From Azospirillum lipoferum (GTDB lineage: Bacteria > Pseudomonadota > Alphaproteobacteria > Azospirillales > Azospirillaceae): 64,000 nt of DNA. The stretch's first letter is position 1, and each line of letters starts with the position of its first letter. A model generated the notes under the pieces. It was not told where the DNA came from. It did no database searches and was given only the letters and a program-made list of their open reading frames with translations. The stretch spans positions 1 to 64,000 of the forward strand of contig NZ_JALJXJ010000002.1 in NCBI RefSeq assembly GCF_024170005.1, in the 5' to 3' direction. This document shows positions 25,426-33,231 of this stretch, piece by piece. A program made the translations under genes and the position numbers.

Positions 25426-26367
25426 ATGAAGCACCTGTTCGCCGCCGGCCTGATGGCCGCCAGCCTGATGACCTCGCTTCCAGCATTGGCCCAGGACAAG
25501 CTGTCCGTGATGCTGGACTGGTTCGTCAATCCGGACCACGCCCCGCTGGTGGTGGCGCAGGAGAAGGGCTTCTTCAAGGATGCCGGCCTGGAGGTGACGC
25601 TGACCGCCCCGGCCGATCCCAACGACCCGCCGAAGCTGGTCGCCGCCGGCGGCGCCGACATCGCCGTGTCCTACCAGCCGCAGTTGATCCTGCAGGTGGC
25701 GGAGGAGCTGCCGCTGGTCCGCATCGGTACGCTGGTGTCCACGCCGCTGAACTCCGTCGTCGTGCTGCGCGACGGGCCGGTGAAGACGCTGAAGGATCTG
25801 AAGGGCCGCAAGGTCGGCTATTCCATCGCCGGCTTCGAGGACGCGCTGCTGGGTGCCATGCTGGAAAAGCAGGGGCTGAGCCTGAAGGACGTCGAGCTGG
25901 TCAACGTCAACTTCTCCCTGTCGCCGTCGCTGCTGTCGGGGCAGGTCGATGCGGTGGTCGGCGCCTTCCGCAACTTCGAACTGAACCAGATGGAGATCGA
26001 GAAGCACCCCGGCCGCGCCTTCTACCCTGAGGAGGAGGGTGTTCCCCCCTATGACGAGCTGATCCTGGTCGCCCGCAAGGACAAGGCCAACGATCCGCGC
26101 TTCAAGCGCTTCCTGGCGGCAGTGGAGCGCGCGACGCTCTACATCCTGAACCATCCGGAAGATGCGCAGGCCGCCTTCGTCAAGGGCCGGCCGGAGCTGA
26201 ACGACGAGCTGAATCGCCGCGCCTGGGCCGACACGCTGCCGCGCTTCTCCCACAGCCCGGCCGCCCTGGATGCCGAGCGCTATACCCGCTTCGCCGAATT
26301 CCTGAAGGCGCGCGGGCTGATCAAGGCGGTGGCGCCGGTCGACCAGTATGCAGTTGTGGTGAAGTAA
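25426..26367 (+). CDS. thiY: ABC transporter substrate-binding protein, ThiY / NMT1-like
   Basis: A 313-residue periplasmic protein of the NMT1/THI5-like group. It has a signal peptide (MKHLFAAGLMAASLMTSLPALAQ, cleavage after about 23) followed by LDWFVNPDHAPL, the family's pyrimidine-binding start. A CCC-less GEKD-type site is not seen, fitting a binding protein rather than HMP-P synthase. The start is fixed by GGGAAGAG about 8 bases upstream; the longer open frame to 25330 overlaps thiX and lacks a signal. It delivers a pyrimidine to ThiX/ThiZ. Confidence 0.9.
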   Translation: MKHLFAAGLMAASLMTSLPALAQDKLSVMLDWFVNPDHAPLVVAQEKGFFKDAGLEVTLTAPADPNDPPKLVAAGGADIAVSYQPQLILQVAEELPLVRIGTLVSTPLNSVVVLRDGPVKTLKDLKGRKVGYSIAGFEDALLGAMLEKQGLSLKDVELVNVNFSLSPSLLSGQVDAVVGAFRNFELNQMEIEKHPGRAFYPEEEGVPPYDELILVARKDKANDPRFKRFLAAVERATLYILNHPEDAQAAFVKGRPELNDELNRRAWADTLPRFSHSPAALDAERYTRFAEFLKARGLIKAVAPVDQYAVVVK

Positions 26368-26404
26368 CCAGTTGCCCTCCTCCCACTGCCGTTGCCATCA
26401 GCCC

Positions 26405-26440
26405 CGGCGGAGCGTTACCTAGAAGGAAACCGCTCCGCCG
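26405..26440 (+). terminator. Hairpin after the thi transporter operon
   Basis: A perfect 10-bp inverted repeat (CGGCGGAGCG at 26405-26414, CGCTCCGCCG at 26431-26440) with a 16-base loop lies 38 bases after thiY and before the Usp gene. There is no T-tract, so it may be a weak terminator or an mRNA-stabilising stem. Confidence 0.5.
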
Positions 26441-26481
26441 TCCAATGGCGGGCCGGGCATATGATTGGGAGACGCGAGGGC

Positions 26482-27309
26482 ATGCCGATCAAGACCATCC
26501 TGCTGCATATGGCCAACGACGACGCCCACGCCAGCCGTCTGGCGGTGGCGGCGTCCCTGGCCAAGCGCTTCTCCGCCCATATCCAGGCTCTCTACATCGC
26601 CACCCCGGTGTCGATGCCGGCCGGTGCCACCGGACGCGCCGCCTCCTACGGCTTCATGGCGGAAGCGACCGCCATCGCCCATGAGAATGCCGAACGGATC
26701 GAGCGGGAGGTCCGCCAATCGCTCGACGGCCTGCCCTATGACTGGACGATCGAGGAAGGCGACCATGTCGATCTGCTGGCCGAGCGGGCGTCCTACGCCG
26801 ATCTGATCGTCGTGGCGCAATCGGCGGCGGTACGGGCGGGGGAACGCGTGTCGCTGCACCACATCCCCGACCGCCTGCCGCTGGAGACCGCCACCCCGGT
26901 CCTGGTCCTGCCGCCGAAGCAGCCCGCCACGGCCCCCATCGGCCGCCACGTGCTGATCGCTTGGAAGAACAGCCGCGAGTCGGCCCGTGCCGTCCGCGCC
27001 GCCATGCCCTTCCTGGAGACCGCGGAGTCGGTGACCGTGCTGACCGTGGAACCGCTCGGGCAGCAAAGCAACGAGGCTGCCGCCCTGGTCGACTGGCTGC
27101 ACCGCCACGGCATCGCCGCCCGCCCGCAGTCGGTCATCGCATCGGGCGGCGAGGTCGGCGACATGATCCTGTCCTGCTGCACCGACCAGGGCGCCGACCT
27201 GCTGGTCATGGGCGCCTACGGCCACTCCCGCCTGCGCGAACTGGTGCTGGGCGGAGCGACGCGCACGGTGCTGGACGGTCTGGCCCTGCCGGCGCTGCTG
27301 GCCCATTGA
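26482..27309 (+). CDS. Tandem universal stress protein (UspA family)
   Basis: A 275-residue protein with two Usp domains (about 1-140 and 150-275). The second keeps a nucleotide-binding motif of the G-x2-G-x9-G-S/T kind in MGAYGHSRLRELVLGGATRTVL; the first has a degenerate version. I start at MPIKTILLH (26482), preceded by GAGGG; upstream codons to 26392 overlap the hairpin after thiY. Cytoplasmic stress or energy-status protein; the partner is unknown. Single-gene unit. Confidence 0.88.
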   Translation: MPIKTILLHMANDDAHASRLAVAASLAKRFSAHIQALYIATPVSMPAGATGRAASYGFMAEATAIAHENAERIEREVRQSLDGLPYDWTIEEGDHVDLLAERASYADLIVVAQSAAVRAGERVSLHHIPDRLPLETATPVLVLPPKQPATAPIGRHVLIAWKNSRESARAVRAAMPFLETAESVTVLTVEPLGQQSNEAAALVDWLHRHGIAARPQSVIASGGEVGDMILSCCTDQGADLLVMGAYGHSRLRELVLGGATRTVLDGLALPALLAH

Positions 27310-27317
27310 GGGTGGGA

Positions 27318-27345
27318 GAGGCAGGGGTGAAATCACCCCTGCCTC
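27318..27345. terminator. Bidirectional hairpin between Usp and inositol phosphatase genes
   Basis: A perfect 12-bp stem (GAGGCAGGGGTG at 27318-27329, CACCCCTGCCTC at 27334-27345) with an AAAT loop sits 8 bases after the Usp stop and 12 bases before the convergent gene's stop. No T-tract on either side, but position and stability suggest a shared terminator. Confidence 0.65.
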
Positions 27346-27357
27346 CTACGCCCGCTC

Positions 27358-28170
27358 TCACCCAAACAACTGCCTATGCAGCGCCTGCCAGCTCTCGCGA
27401 TCGGGCGCCAGCAGGATGCTGCCGTTCAGCAGCCCCGGCCGGTACGGCGTTCCATCGATCAGCGCCGAATACCCGCCGGCTTCCGCATGCAGAAGAACCC
27501 CGGCCGCATGGTCCCACGGCATCAGCCGGTGATAGAGCGAGTAGTGTGCCCGCCCTTCCAGCAGCCGCAGATATTCCTGCGCGGCGCTCGACAGACACAC
27601 CCGCTCCGCCACACCGGCGCTGCGTTCTTCCAGCCTGAGCCTCATCTCTTCGCTGCAAAAGCGCGTCGACAGCGCTCCCACCATCTGCGGCAGCGGCACC
27701 GCAGGCGCAACATGGACATGGTGACCATCGAGCCAAGCCCCCTGCCCCTTCACCGCGGTCGCCATCCGTCCATCGACCGGGTCGTGGATCCAGCCGGCAA
27801 CCGTCTCGCCCTTGCAGGCGAGCGCCACGATCACTGCGAACATCGGCCGACCCTGGGCGAAGTTGATCGTGCCGTCGACCGGGTCGATGATCCACACCGG
27901 ATCGTCGCCATGGATGCGGTCGAGCACCCGCTCGTCCTCCGACGTCGCCTCCTCGCCGATCACGCGGCTGCCCGGCAGCAGGGCCGACAGTGCCGGGGTC
28001 AAAGCCCGCTCCGCCGCCTCATCCGCCAGCGTGACGAGGTCGGTCGGCCCGGTCTTCTGCCGGATGCCGGACGCATCGAGCTTCTGGAAATAGGGCGTGA
28101 TCTCCGTCTGCGCGACGGAGCGGATCAGGTCGGATACGCGGTCGATGTCGGGAAGCGGGAAACCCGTCAT
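27358..28170 (-). CDS. Inositol monophosphatase family protein
   Basis: A 270-residue Mg-dependent phosphatase of the IMPase/FBPase/CysQ superfamily. Metal-site motifs are present: GEEAT (about 72-76), DPVDGTINF (about 96-104) and PWDHAAG near 218-224. The substrate may be inositol phosphate, histidinol phosphate or a related sugar phosphate. It lacks features specific to SuhB or HisN that I can recognise. It lies upstream of, and probably in one transcript with, the Pro-rich protein gene (37-base gap). Confidence 0.88.
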   Translation of the reverse strand: MTGFPLPDIDRVSDLIRSVAQTEITPYFQKLDASGIRQKTGPTDLVTLADEAAERALTPALSALLPGSRVIGEEATSEDERVLDRIHGDDPVWIIDPVDGTINFAQGRPMFAVIVALACKGETVAGWIHDPVDGRMATAVKGQGAWLDGHHVHVAPAVPLPQMVGALSTRFCSEEMRLRLEERSAGVAERVCLSSAAQEYLRLLEGRAHYSLYHRLMPWDHAAGVLLHAEAGGYSALIDGTPYRPGLLNGSILLAPDRESWQALHRQLFG

Positions 28171-28207
28171 ATCTGGTTGGCCTCTTACGGTTCGAGGTGA
28201 GAAAGGG

Positions 28208-28807
28208 TCAGCGCTTTGCCGCCGGCTTGCTGCCGGGCGCGCGGTCCAGTTTCAACACGGGGTCGCCGCCCTTCGGGTCGGTCAGGAGAACCTTGCCGTC
28301 CAATCCGCTGTCCTTCAGCGCTTTGGACAGCGCATCGAAGGTGGCGCGGTCGGCAGCGGCGGCGGCGGCCTCCTTGGCCGGATCGGGCGGCGGGGGCGGC
28401 ACCGGGCCGCCCTGCGCCGGTTCGCGCGGAGCCTTGGAATCGGGCGGGGGCGGTGGAGAGGGCGTACCAGCGGTTTCCTTCTCCGGTTCCGGCGGGGGCG
28501 GAGGCGGTGGTTGCCACAGGCGGAAACAGTCGGTGAAGGTCGGTTGCTTGCATTCCTTCAGCAGGCCGGCGGCATCCGGTGCGACGACCTGCGGTTCATC
28601 GGGTGCCACCGGCAGCGGTCTGGGCGGGGGAGGAAGCGGATCTTCGGGCGGAGTTTCCGGTTCTTCCACATAGCCGGGTGGCAGCGGCGCTCCCGGACGC
28701 AACAGCTCCGCCGCCGGCAGCGGTTGGGCAAATGCCAGCAACAGCGGCAGCGCCGGCATCAGACGGCTGGCAGCGGTCGGAACGATGCGGAAAGGGGAAC
28801 GGAGCAC
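28208..28807 (-). CDS. Proline-rich exported protein of unknown function
   Basis: A 199-residue protein starting with a likely signal peptide (hydrophobic core near 17-30, cleavage around AAA/AEL near 33). The mature part is very Pro-rich, with runs of five to seven Pro, plus one two-Cys stretch LLKECKQPTFTDCFRLW that could form a disulfide. The C-terminal 50 residues form a small domain (FDALSKALKDSGLDGK). No family recognised. Periplasmic location is inferred from the signal. The gene is co-directional with a small unknown gene upstream. Confidence 0.65.
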   Translation of the reverse strand: MLRSPFRIVPTAASRLMPALPLLLAFAQPLPAAELLRPGAPLPPGYVEEPETPPEDPLPPPPRPLPVAPDEPQVVAPDAAGLLKECKQPTFTDCFRLWQPPPPPPPEPEKETAGTPSPPPPPDSKAPREPAQGGPVPPPPPDPAKEAAAAAADRATFDALSKALKDSGLDGKVLLTDPKGGDPVLKLDRAPGSKPAAKR

Positions 28808-28891
28808 GACGGGACCGCAGCGATGGCGAACGGCCCATTATGGCCCGCCATCGCAGGTGCCGTCATCCCTCAAGCGTGTGTCAAATCACCG

Positions 28892-29200
28892 TTATGCCGC
28901 GGCGCGATGGTCATGATGGGAGTCATGGCCAGGCCCACCGGTGAAACCGCCATAGCCCCAAGCCGCCAGTTCACGGCAGATCGCCGAGATCTTCGCAGCC
29001 TCATCGGCATTGGGTTCCCGCTGACCGGCTGATTCGATCAGATGCATCAGGGTTGCACGACCCTCGGGCGAATGCGAAAGCTCTTGCAGGCGCAGCAGTG
29101 CCGCACCCGGCGGCAGATTCTCCTGACGGGCGACGAGGGCTACCTGATCGGCGAGAAAGGCCGTAATCGAGAAGCACGACGGATCGGTTTGCAACCGCAT
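28892..29200 (-). CDS. Small hypothetical protein with His-rich C-terminus
   Basis: A 102-residue protein supported by a strong Shine-Dalgarno GAGGAGG seven bases upstream of ATG. The body is helical (LADQVALVARQENLPPGAAL; HLIESAGQREPNADEAAKI). The tail GHDSHHDHRAAA holds four His and two Asp and could bind metal. No membrane segment, signal or known domain. A 165-base gap separates it from hflX downstream-facing sequence, where I see no gene. Confidence 0.65.
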   Translation of the reverse strand: MRLQTDPSCFSITAFLADQVALVARQENLPPGAALLRLQELSHSPEGRATLMHLIESAGQREPNADEAAKISAICRELAAWGYGGFTGGPGHDSHHDHRAAA

Positions 29201-29365
29201 TGGCAGTCCTCCTCAAAGGGGGAGCACAACCGCTCCTTTCCCATCATCGGACCCCAACGGCTAAATGACCACGCCGCATTCGTCTTAAGACCGGAGTGGG
29301 GTGCAACAGGTCATAGCTGCCGTTTGCACCCCTTTCCGTTTGGCCGGGACACTCGGTCGCACCGC

Positions 29366-30730
29366 TTAAGGTTGCGGCTCGGCCTGGGTGGAGGGTTGGA
29401 ACCGTTTCTCGAACCGGGCGAGATCGACAGGATCGATGGAGACATGCAGATACGCATGTTCCTCATCGTCGCGCCGGTCCAGCACCTCGCCCTTGGCATA
29501 GAGCCAAGCGAGCGCCGCCCCATCGCCGAGGTCCACCGACAGGTCGACGACCTGCCGATTGACATTCATCCGTTGGTCCAGCAGGCGGTCGAGGTCGTCG
29601 ATCCCCTCACCGGACAGGGCGGACACCGCCACCGCCCGCGGATTGCGACTGGTCTGGGTCAGGATCGCCGCGCGGCTTTCCTCGTCCAGCGCGTCGATCT
29701 TGTTCAGCACCTCGATCACCCGGTCGTCCGTCTCCGGGTCGATGCCCATGTCGGACAGCACCTCATGGACATCGGCCTTCTGCGCCTCGCTGTCGATGTG
29801 GGCGATGTCGCGGACATGCAGGATGATGTCGGCGGCGTCCACCTCCTCCAGCGTGGCGCGGAAGGCGGCGACGAGGCCGTGCGGCAGGTCGGAGATGAAG
29901 CCGACCGTATCCGACAGGATCACCTTGCGGCCGGACGGCAGAGTCACCTGCCGCATGGTGGGATCGAGCGTGGCGAACAGCAGATTTTGCGCGAAGACGT
30001 CGGCATTCGCCAGCCGGTTGAACAGCGTCGATTTGCCGGCATTGGTGTAGCCGACCAGCGCCACCACCGGATAGGGCACCTTGGCCCGCGCCTTCCGATG
30101 CAGACCACGGGTGCGCCGCACCTCTTCCAGTTCCTTCTTGATCTTGATGATCCGGTCGCCGATCAGGCGGCGGTCAAGCTCAAGCTGCGACTCACCGGGG
30201 CCGCCAAGGAAGCCGAAGCCGCCGCGCTGGCGTTCCAGGTGGGTCCAGGACCGCACCAGCCGGGATTTCTGATAGGTCAGGGAGGCCAGTTCGACCTGCA
30301 ACATGCCTTCCCGCGTCCGGGCGCGGGCGCCGAAGATCTCCAGGATCAGGCCGGTGCGGTCTATGACCTTCGCCTTCAGCGCCCGTTCGAGGTTGCGCTG
30401 CTGGACTGGCGACAGGGCGTGGTCGAGGATGACCAACGTCGCCTCCGCCTCCTCCACCACCTGTGCCAGATGCTCAACCGTGCCGGAGCCGAGCAGGGTC
30501 GATGGCTGCGGCCGGTTCACCTTGGCGCATTCGGCATGGACGACGTCCAGCTGAATGGCTTGGGCAAGACCGACCGCTTCCTCAAGCCGGGATTCGGGAG
30601 GGCGCATATCCCCGTCCGCCTCACTGCGGAGGACAGGGTGGACCACGATGGCCCGCGCGGCGCCTTCAGGGGCCGCGCCGTTACCATTGGTCAAGGGATC
30701 AGACGCTTTCACCTTCCTTGGGCGGCTCAA
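29366..30730 (-). CDS. hflX: GTPase HflX
   Basis: Ribosome-associated GTPase that splits stalled 70S ribosomes under stress. The 454-residue protein has the HflX N-terminal domain (about 30-215, with GSGTVEHLA and the [19 protein letters not shown] string) and the G domain with GYTNAGKS at 227-234, DTVGFI and NKIDAL. The start overlaps hfq by 32 bases; a TTG at 30694, just after the hfq stop, is an alternative that loses 12 poorly conserved residues. The hfq-hflX order is conserved in proteobacteria. Confidence 0.95.
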   Translation of the reverse strand: MSRPRKVKASDPLTNGNGAAPEGAARAIVVHPVLRSEADGDMRPPESRLEEAVGLAQAIQLDVVHAECAKVNRPQPSTLLGSGTVEHLAQVVEEAEATLVILDHALSPVQQRNLERALKAKVIDRTGLILEIFGARARTREGMLQVELASLTYQKSRLVRSWTHLERQRGGFGFLGGPGESQLELDRRLIGDRIIKIKKELEEVRRTRGLHRKARAKVPYPVVALVGYTNAGKSTLFNRLANADVFAQNLLFATLDPTMRQVTLPSGRKVILSDTVGFISDLPHGLVAAFRATLEEVDAADIILHVRDIAHIDSEAQKADVHEVLSDMGIDPETDDRVIEVLNKIDALDEESRAAILTQTSRNPRAVAVSALSGEGIDDLDRLLDQRMNVNRQVVDLSVDLGDGAALAWLYAKGEVLDRRDDEEHAYLHVSIDPVDLARFEKRFQPSTQAEPQP

Positions 30731-30947
30731 AAAGTTGAATGGGATGGGCCGGCATGACCGTCGAGATTGCGTGCTTGTAGACGAGCTGGGAATGCGCGTC
30801 GCGCCGCAGAAGTACCGAAAAGTTGTCGAACCAAGTAATGATGCCCTGGAGTTTCACGCCGTTCACGAGAAAGACGGTTACGGGAGTCTTGTTCTTACGG
30901 ACGTGATTGAGAAACACGTCCTGCACGTTTTGGCTTTTTTCAGACAT
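30699..30947 (-). CDS. hfq: RNA chaperone Hfq
   Basis: An 82-residue Sm-like hexameric RNA chaperone. Sm1 is seen in [33 protein letters not shown] sequence, Sm2 in YKHAISTV. The C-terminal extension is short, as in alphaproteobacteria. AAGGGGG ten bases upstream of ATG is a strong ribosome site. It lies between the HAD phosphatase and hflX on the same strand. In nitrogen fixers Hfq helps nifA expression, a known link to the neighbouring ntr genes. Confidence 0.97.
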   Translation of the reverse strand: MSEKSQNVQDVFLNHVRKNKTPVTVFLVNGVKLQGIITWFDNFSVLLRRDAHSQLVYKHAISTVMPAHPIQLFEPPKEGESV

Positions 30948-31009
30948 TTTTCATGCCCCCTTCTTCAATGTTCTTGGGACCCCTTCGTTTAGGTGGTCCG
31001 CTCCCCGTT

Positions 31010-31738
31010 TCACGGTGCAGGTGTGGTGCGCGTCGGTACCGTCTCGACAGCCGTTTGCAGGGATATGGTATCACCATTGCCGTCCACCAAGCCATACAGC
31101 ACGCTGTAAAGCGCCGTGCAGTCGGTGTGGCTATGGGCGGGGGGAAAACGGTCGAAGCCACTCCCCTCGCCCAGCCCTATTAGCACTGGAACGAGCCCGG
31201 CGCCATGGGCGCATTCCATATCGATGTCGGCATCGCCGAGAAACCAGACATCGGCGCTGGGCAGGATCCCCGCCGGCTCCAGCGCCAGCCGCACCGGGGC
31301 GATGTGCGGCTTGTCGAATTCGGCATCCTGGGCGCCGACCAGCTTGCCGAAATAACGGGTCCAGCCCAGCGCGTCGGCCTCCGCCCGCAGAAACTTGCCG
31401 TTCTTGTTGGAGACCACCGCCTGATAGACGCCACGCTCATGGAAATGGCGCAGCAGGGTCTCCGCACCCGGCAGCGGCTTCAGCCCGTCCAGATGGTGAG
31501 CGGCGAAATAGGCGTAGAACAGGTCGCGCGCCTCGGTCCAGCGCTCGCCGAAGATGCGCGGGAAACTGTCGCGCAGAGACGCCTTGATCCGTTCGCGGGC
31601 TTCCTCCGCACTCCAGGGGGCGAGGCCGAAGGAGATCAGCGCGTGGTTCAGCGCCTCGCGTACCGTGTCCCAGTTGCTGACCAGGGTATTGTCCCAGTCA
31701 TAGATGACGGCGCGCGGCAGGGTGATGGGGGAGGACAA
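31010..31738 (-). CDS. HAD-superfamily phosphatase (phosphoglycolate phosphatase-like)
   Basis: A 242-residue HAD hydrolase. Motif I is YDWDNTLV (about 14-21), so the second Asp is replaced by the usual D-x-D of DWD; motif II Ser/Thr is in AVVSNKNG; motif III/IV are represented by KPHIAP and FLGDADIDMECAH. The helical cap lies after motif I. This gene sits between ntrX and hfq, a placement seen in Azospirillum-type genomes. The substrate is not known. Confidence 0.85.
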   Translation of the reverse strand: MSSPITLPRAVIYDWDNTLVSNWDTVREALNHALISFGLAPWSAEEARERIKASLRDSFPRIFGERWTEARDLFYAYFAAHHLDGLKPLPGAETLLRHFHERGVYQAVVSNKNGKFLRAEADALGWTRYFGKLVGAQDAEFDKPHIAPVRLALEPAGILPSADVWFLGDADIDMECAHGAGLVPVLIGLGEGSGFDRFPPAHSHTDCTALYSVLYGLVDGNGDTISLQTAVETVPTRTTPAP

Positions 31739-31771
31739 GGAGGTTTCTCAAATGGATTGTCATTGCAGAAG

Positions 31772-31801
31772 CCCCTCTCCCCCGCCGAACGGGAGGAGGG
31801 G
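31772..31801. terminator. Imperfect hairpin between ntrX and the HAD gene
   Basis: CCCCTCTCCC (31772-31781) pairs with GGGAGGAGGGG (31791-31801) with one bulge and a 9-base loop. It sits in the 92-base gap after the ntrX stop. There is no T-tract. The motif looks like a dispersed intergenic repeat common in GC-rich genomes. Confidence 0.4.
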
Positions 31802-31830
31802 GATAATAGGGGCAATATCTCCCCCACCGC

Positions 31831-33231
31831 TCACTCGATGAACATCTTCCCCTTCTCGCTACCATGGACGCCAAGCGACTTCAGCTTGCGGTGAAGGGCG
31901 GAGCGCTCCATGCCGACGAAGGACGCGGTGCGGGAAATGTTGCCGCCAAAGCGGGTGACCTGGGCCAGCAGATATTCGCGTTCGAACACCTCGCGGGCCT
32001 CGCGCAGAGGCAACCCCATGATCTCGCCGCCCTTGTCCCACTTCAACACGGTGGGGGTGATGGCGCCGATCTCCGGCGGCAGAGTGTCGGCGCGGATCGG
32101 CTCCTTGGGGTCGCCATGGGCCATGATCAGCAGCCAGTCCACCACATTGCGCAGTTGGCGCACATTGCCCGGCCAGTCATAGGCCTGGAGGGCAGCCATG
32201 GCGTCCTCGCCGAATTCGCGGGTCGGCAGGCCGGACGCCTCGGCGGAGCGCTGCATGAAGTGGCGTGCCAGCACCGGGATGTCTTCGCGCCGCTCGGCCA
32301 GCGACGGCACGCGGATCGGCACCACCGACAGGCGGTAGAACAGATCCTGGCGGAAGCGGCCCTGCTCGATCTCCGCCTGGAGGTCGCGGTTGGAGGTGGC
32401 GATCACGCGCACGTCCACCTCGACCCGCTGGCCGCCGCCGACTCGCTCGAACACCTGCTCCTGAAGGGCACGGACGATCTTGCCCTGGGTTTCCAGCGGC
32501 ATGTCGGCAACCTCGTCCAGCAGCAGCGTGCCGCCATGGGCCTGCTCGAAGGTGCCGATCTTGCGGCCAGGGCCGTCAACGCCGGCCTCGGTGCCGAACA
32601 GCTCCATCTCCAGCCGTTCCGGCCGCATGGTGGCGCAGTTCAGCCCGACGAAGGGACCGCCGGCCCGGCGGGAGCGGGCATGGATCAGCCGCGCGACCAC
32701 CTCCTTGCCGGCGCCGGGCGGGCCGGAGATCAGCACGCGGCTGCCGGTCGGCGCCACCTTGTCGATGGACTGGCGGACCTGATTGACCGCCGAAGACTTG
32801 CCGATCAGCTCCACGTCGCCGCCGGCGCGCAGCTTCAGTTCCTGGTTCTCGCGCTTCAGCCGCGCCGCCTCGATGGCGCGCTCCACCATCAGCAGCAGTC
32901 GATCGGCCTTGAACGGCTTCTCGATGAAGTCGTAGGCACCGACCTTGATCGCCTGGACCGCGGTTTCGATGTTGCCGTGGCCGGAGATCATGATGACCGG
33001 CAGATTGGCATGGTCCCGCATCAGCTGTTCCAGGATTTGCAGGCCGTCCAGCCTGCTGCCCTGCAGCCAGATGTCGAGCACGACGAGGCTCGGCCGGCGT
33101 GCCGCCACCTGGGCGAAGGCCTGATCGGCATCGGCGGCCTCGCGCGTCTTGATGCCTTCGTCGTTCAGGATGCCGGCTATCAGCATCCGGATATCGGCTT
33201 CGTCATCGACGATCAGAATGTCATGCGCCAT
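31831..33231 (-). CDS. ntrX: Nitrogen response regulator NtrX
   Basis: A 466-residue response regulator paired with NtrY. Receiver domain 1-120 with phosphoacceptor D53 (VVLDIWL) and K106 in EKPF; AAA+ domain with Walker A GPPGAGKE at 170-177; Fis-type HTH at the end ([20 protein letters not shown]). The sigma-54 contact loop GAFTGA is absent: residues 211-222 read [12 protein letters not shown] where NtrC here has [12 protein letters not shown]. This is known for alphaproteobacterial NtrX and implies sigma-54-independent action. It overlaps ntrY by 11 bases. Confidence 0.95.
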   Translation of the reverse strand: MAHDILIVDDEADIRMLIAGILNDEGIKTREAADADQAFAQVAARRPSLVVLDIWLQGSRLDGLQILEQLMRDHANLPVIMISGHGNIETAVQAIKVGAYDFIEKPFKADRLLLMVERAIEAARLKRENQELKLRAGGDVELIGKSSAVNQVRQSIDKVAPTGSRVLISGPPGAGKEVVARLIHARSRRAGGPFVGLNCATMRPERLEMELFGTEAGVDGPGRKIGTFEQAHGGTLLLDEVADMPLETQGKIVRALQEQVFERVGGGQRVEVDVRVIATSNRDLQAEIEQGRFRQDLFYRLSVVPIRVPSLAERREDIPVLARHFMQRSAEASGLPTREFGEDAMAALQAYDWPGNVRQLRNVVDWLLIMAHGDPKEPIRADTLPPEIGAITPTVLKWDKGGEIMGLPLREAREVFEREYLLAQVTRFGGNISRTASFVGMERSALHRKLKSLGVHGSEKGKMFIE

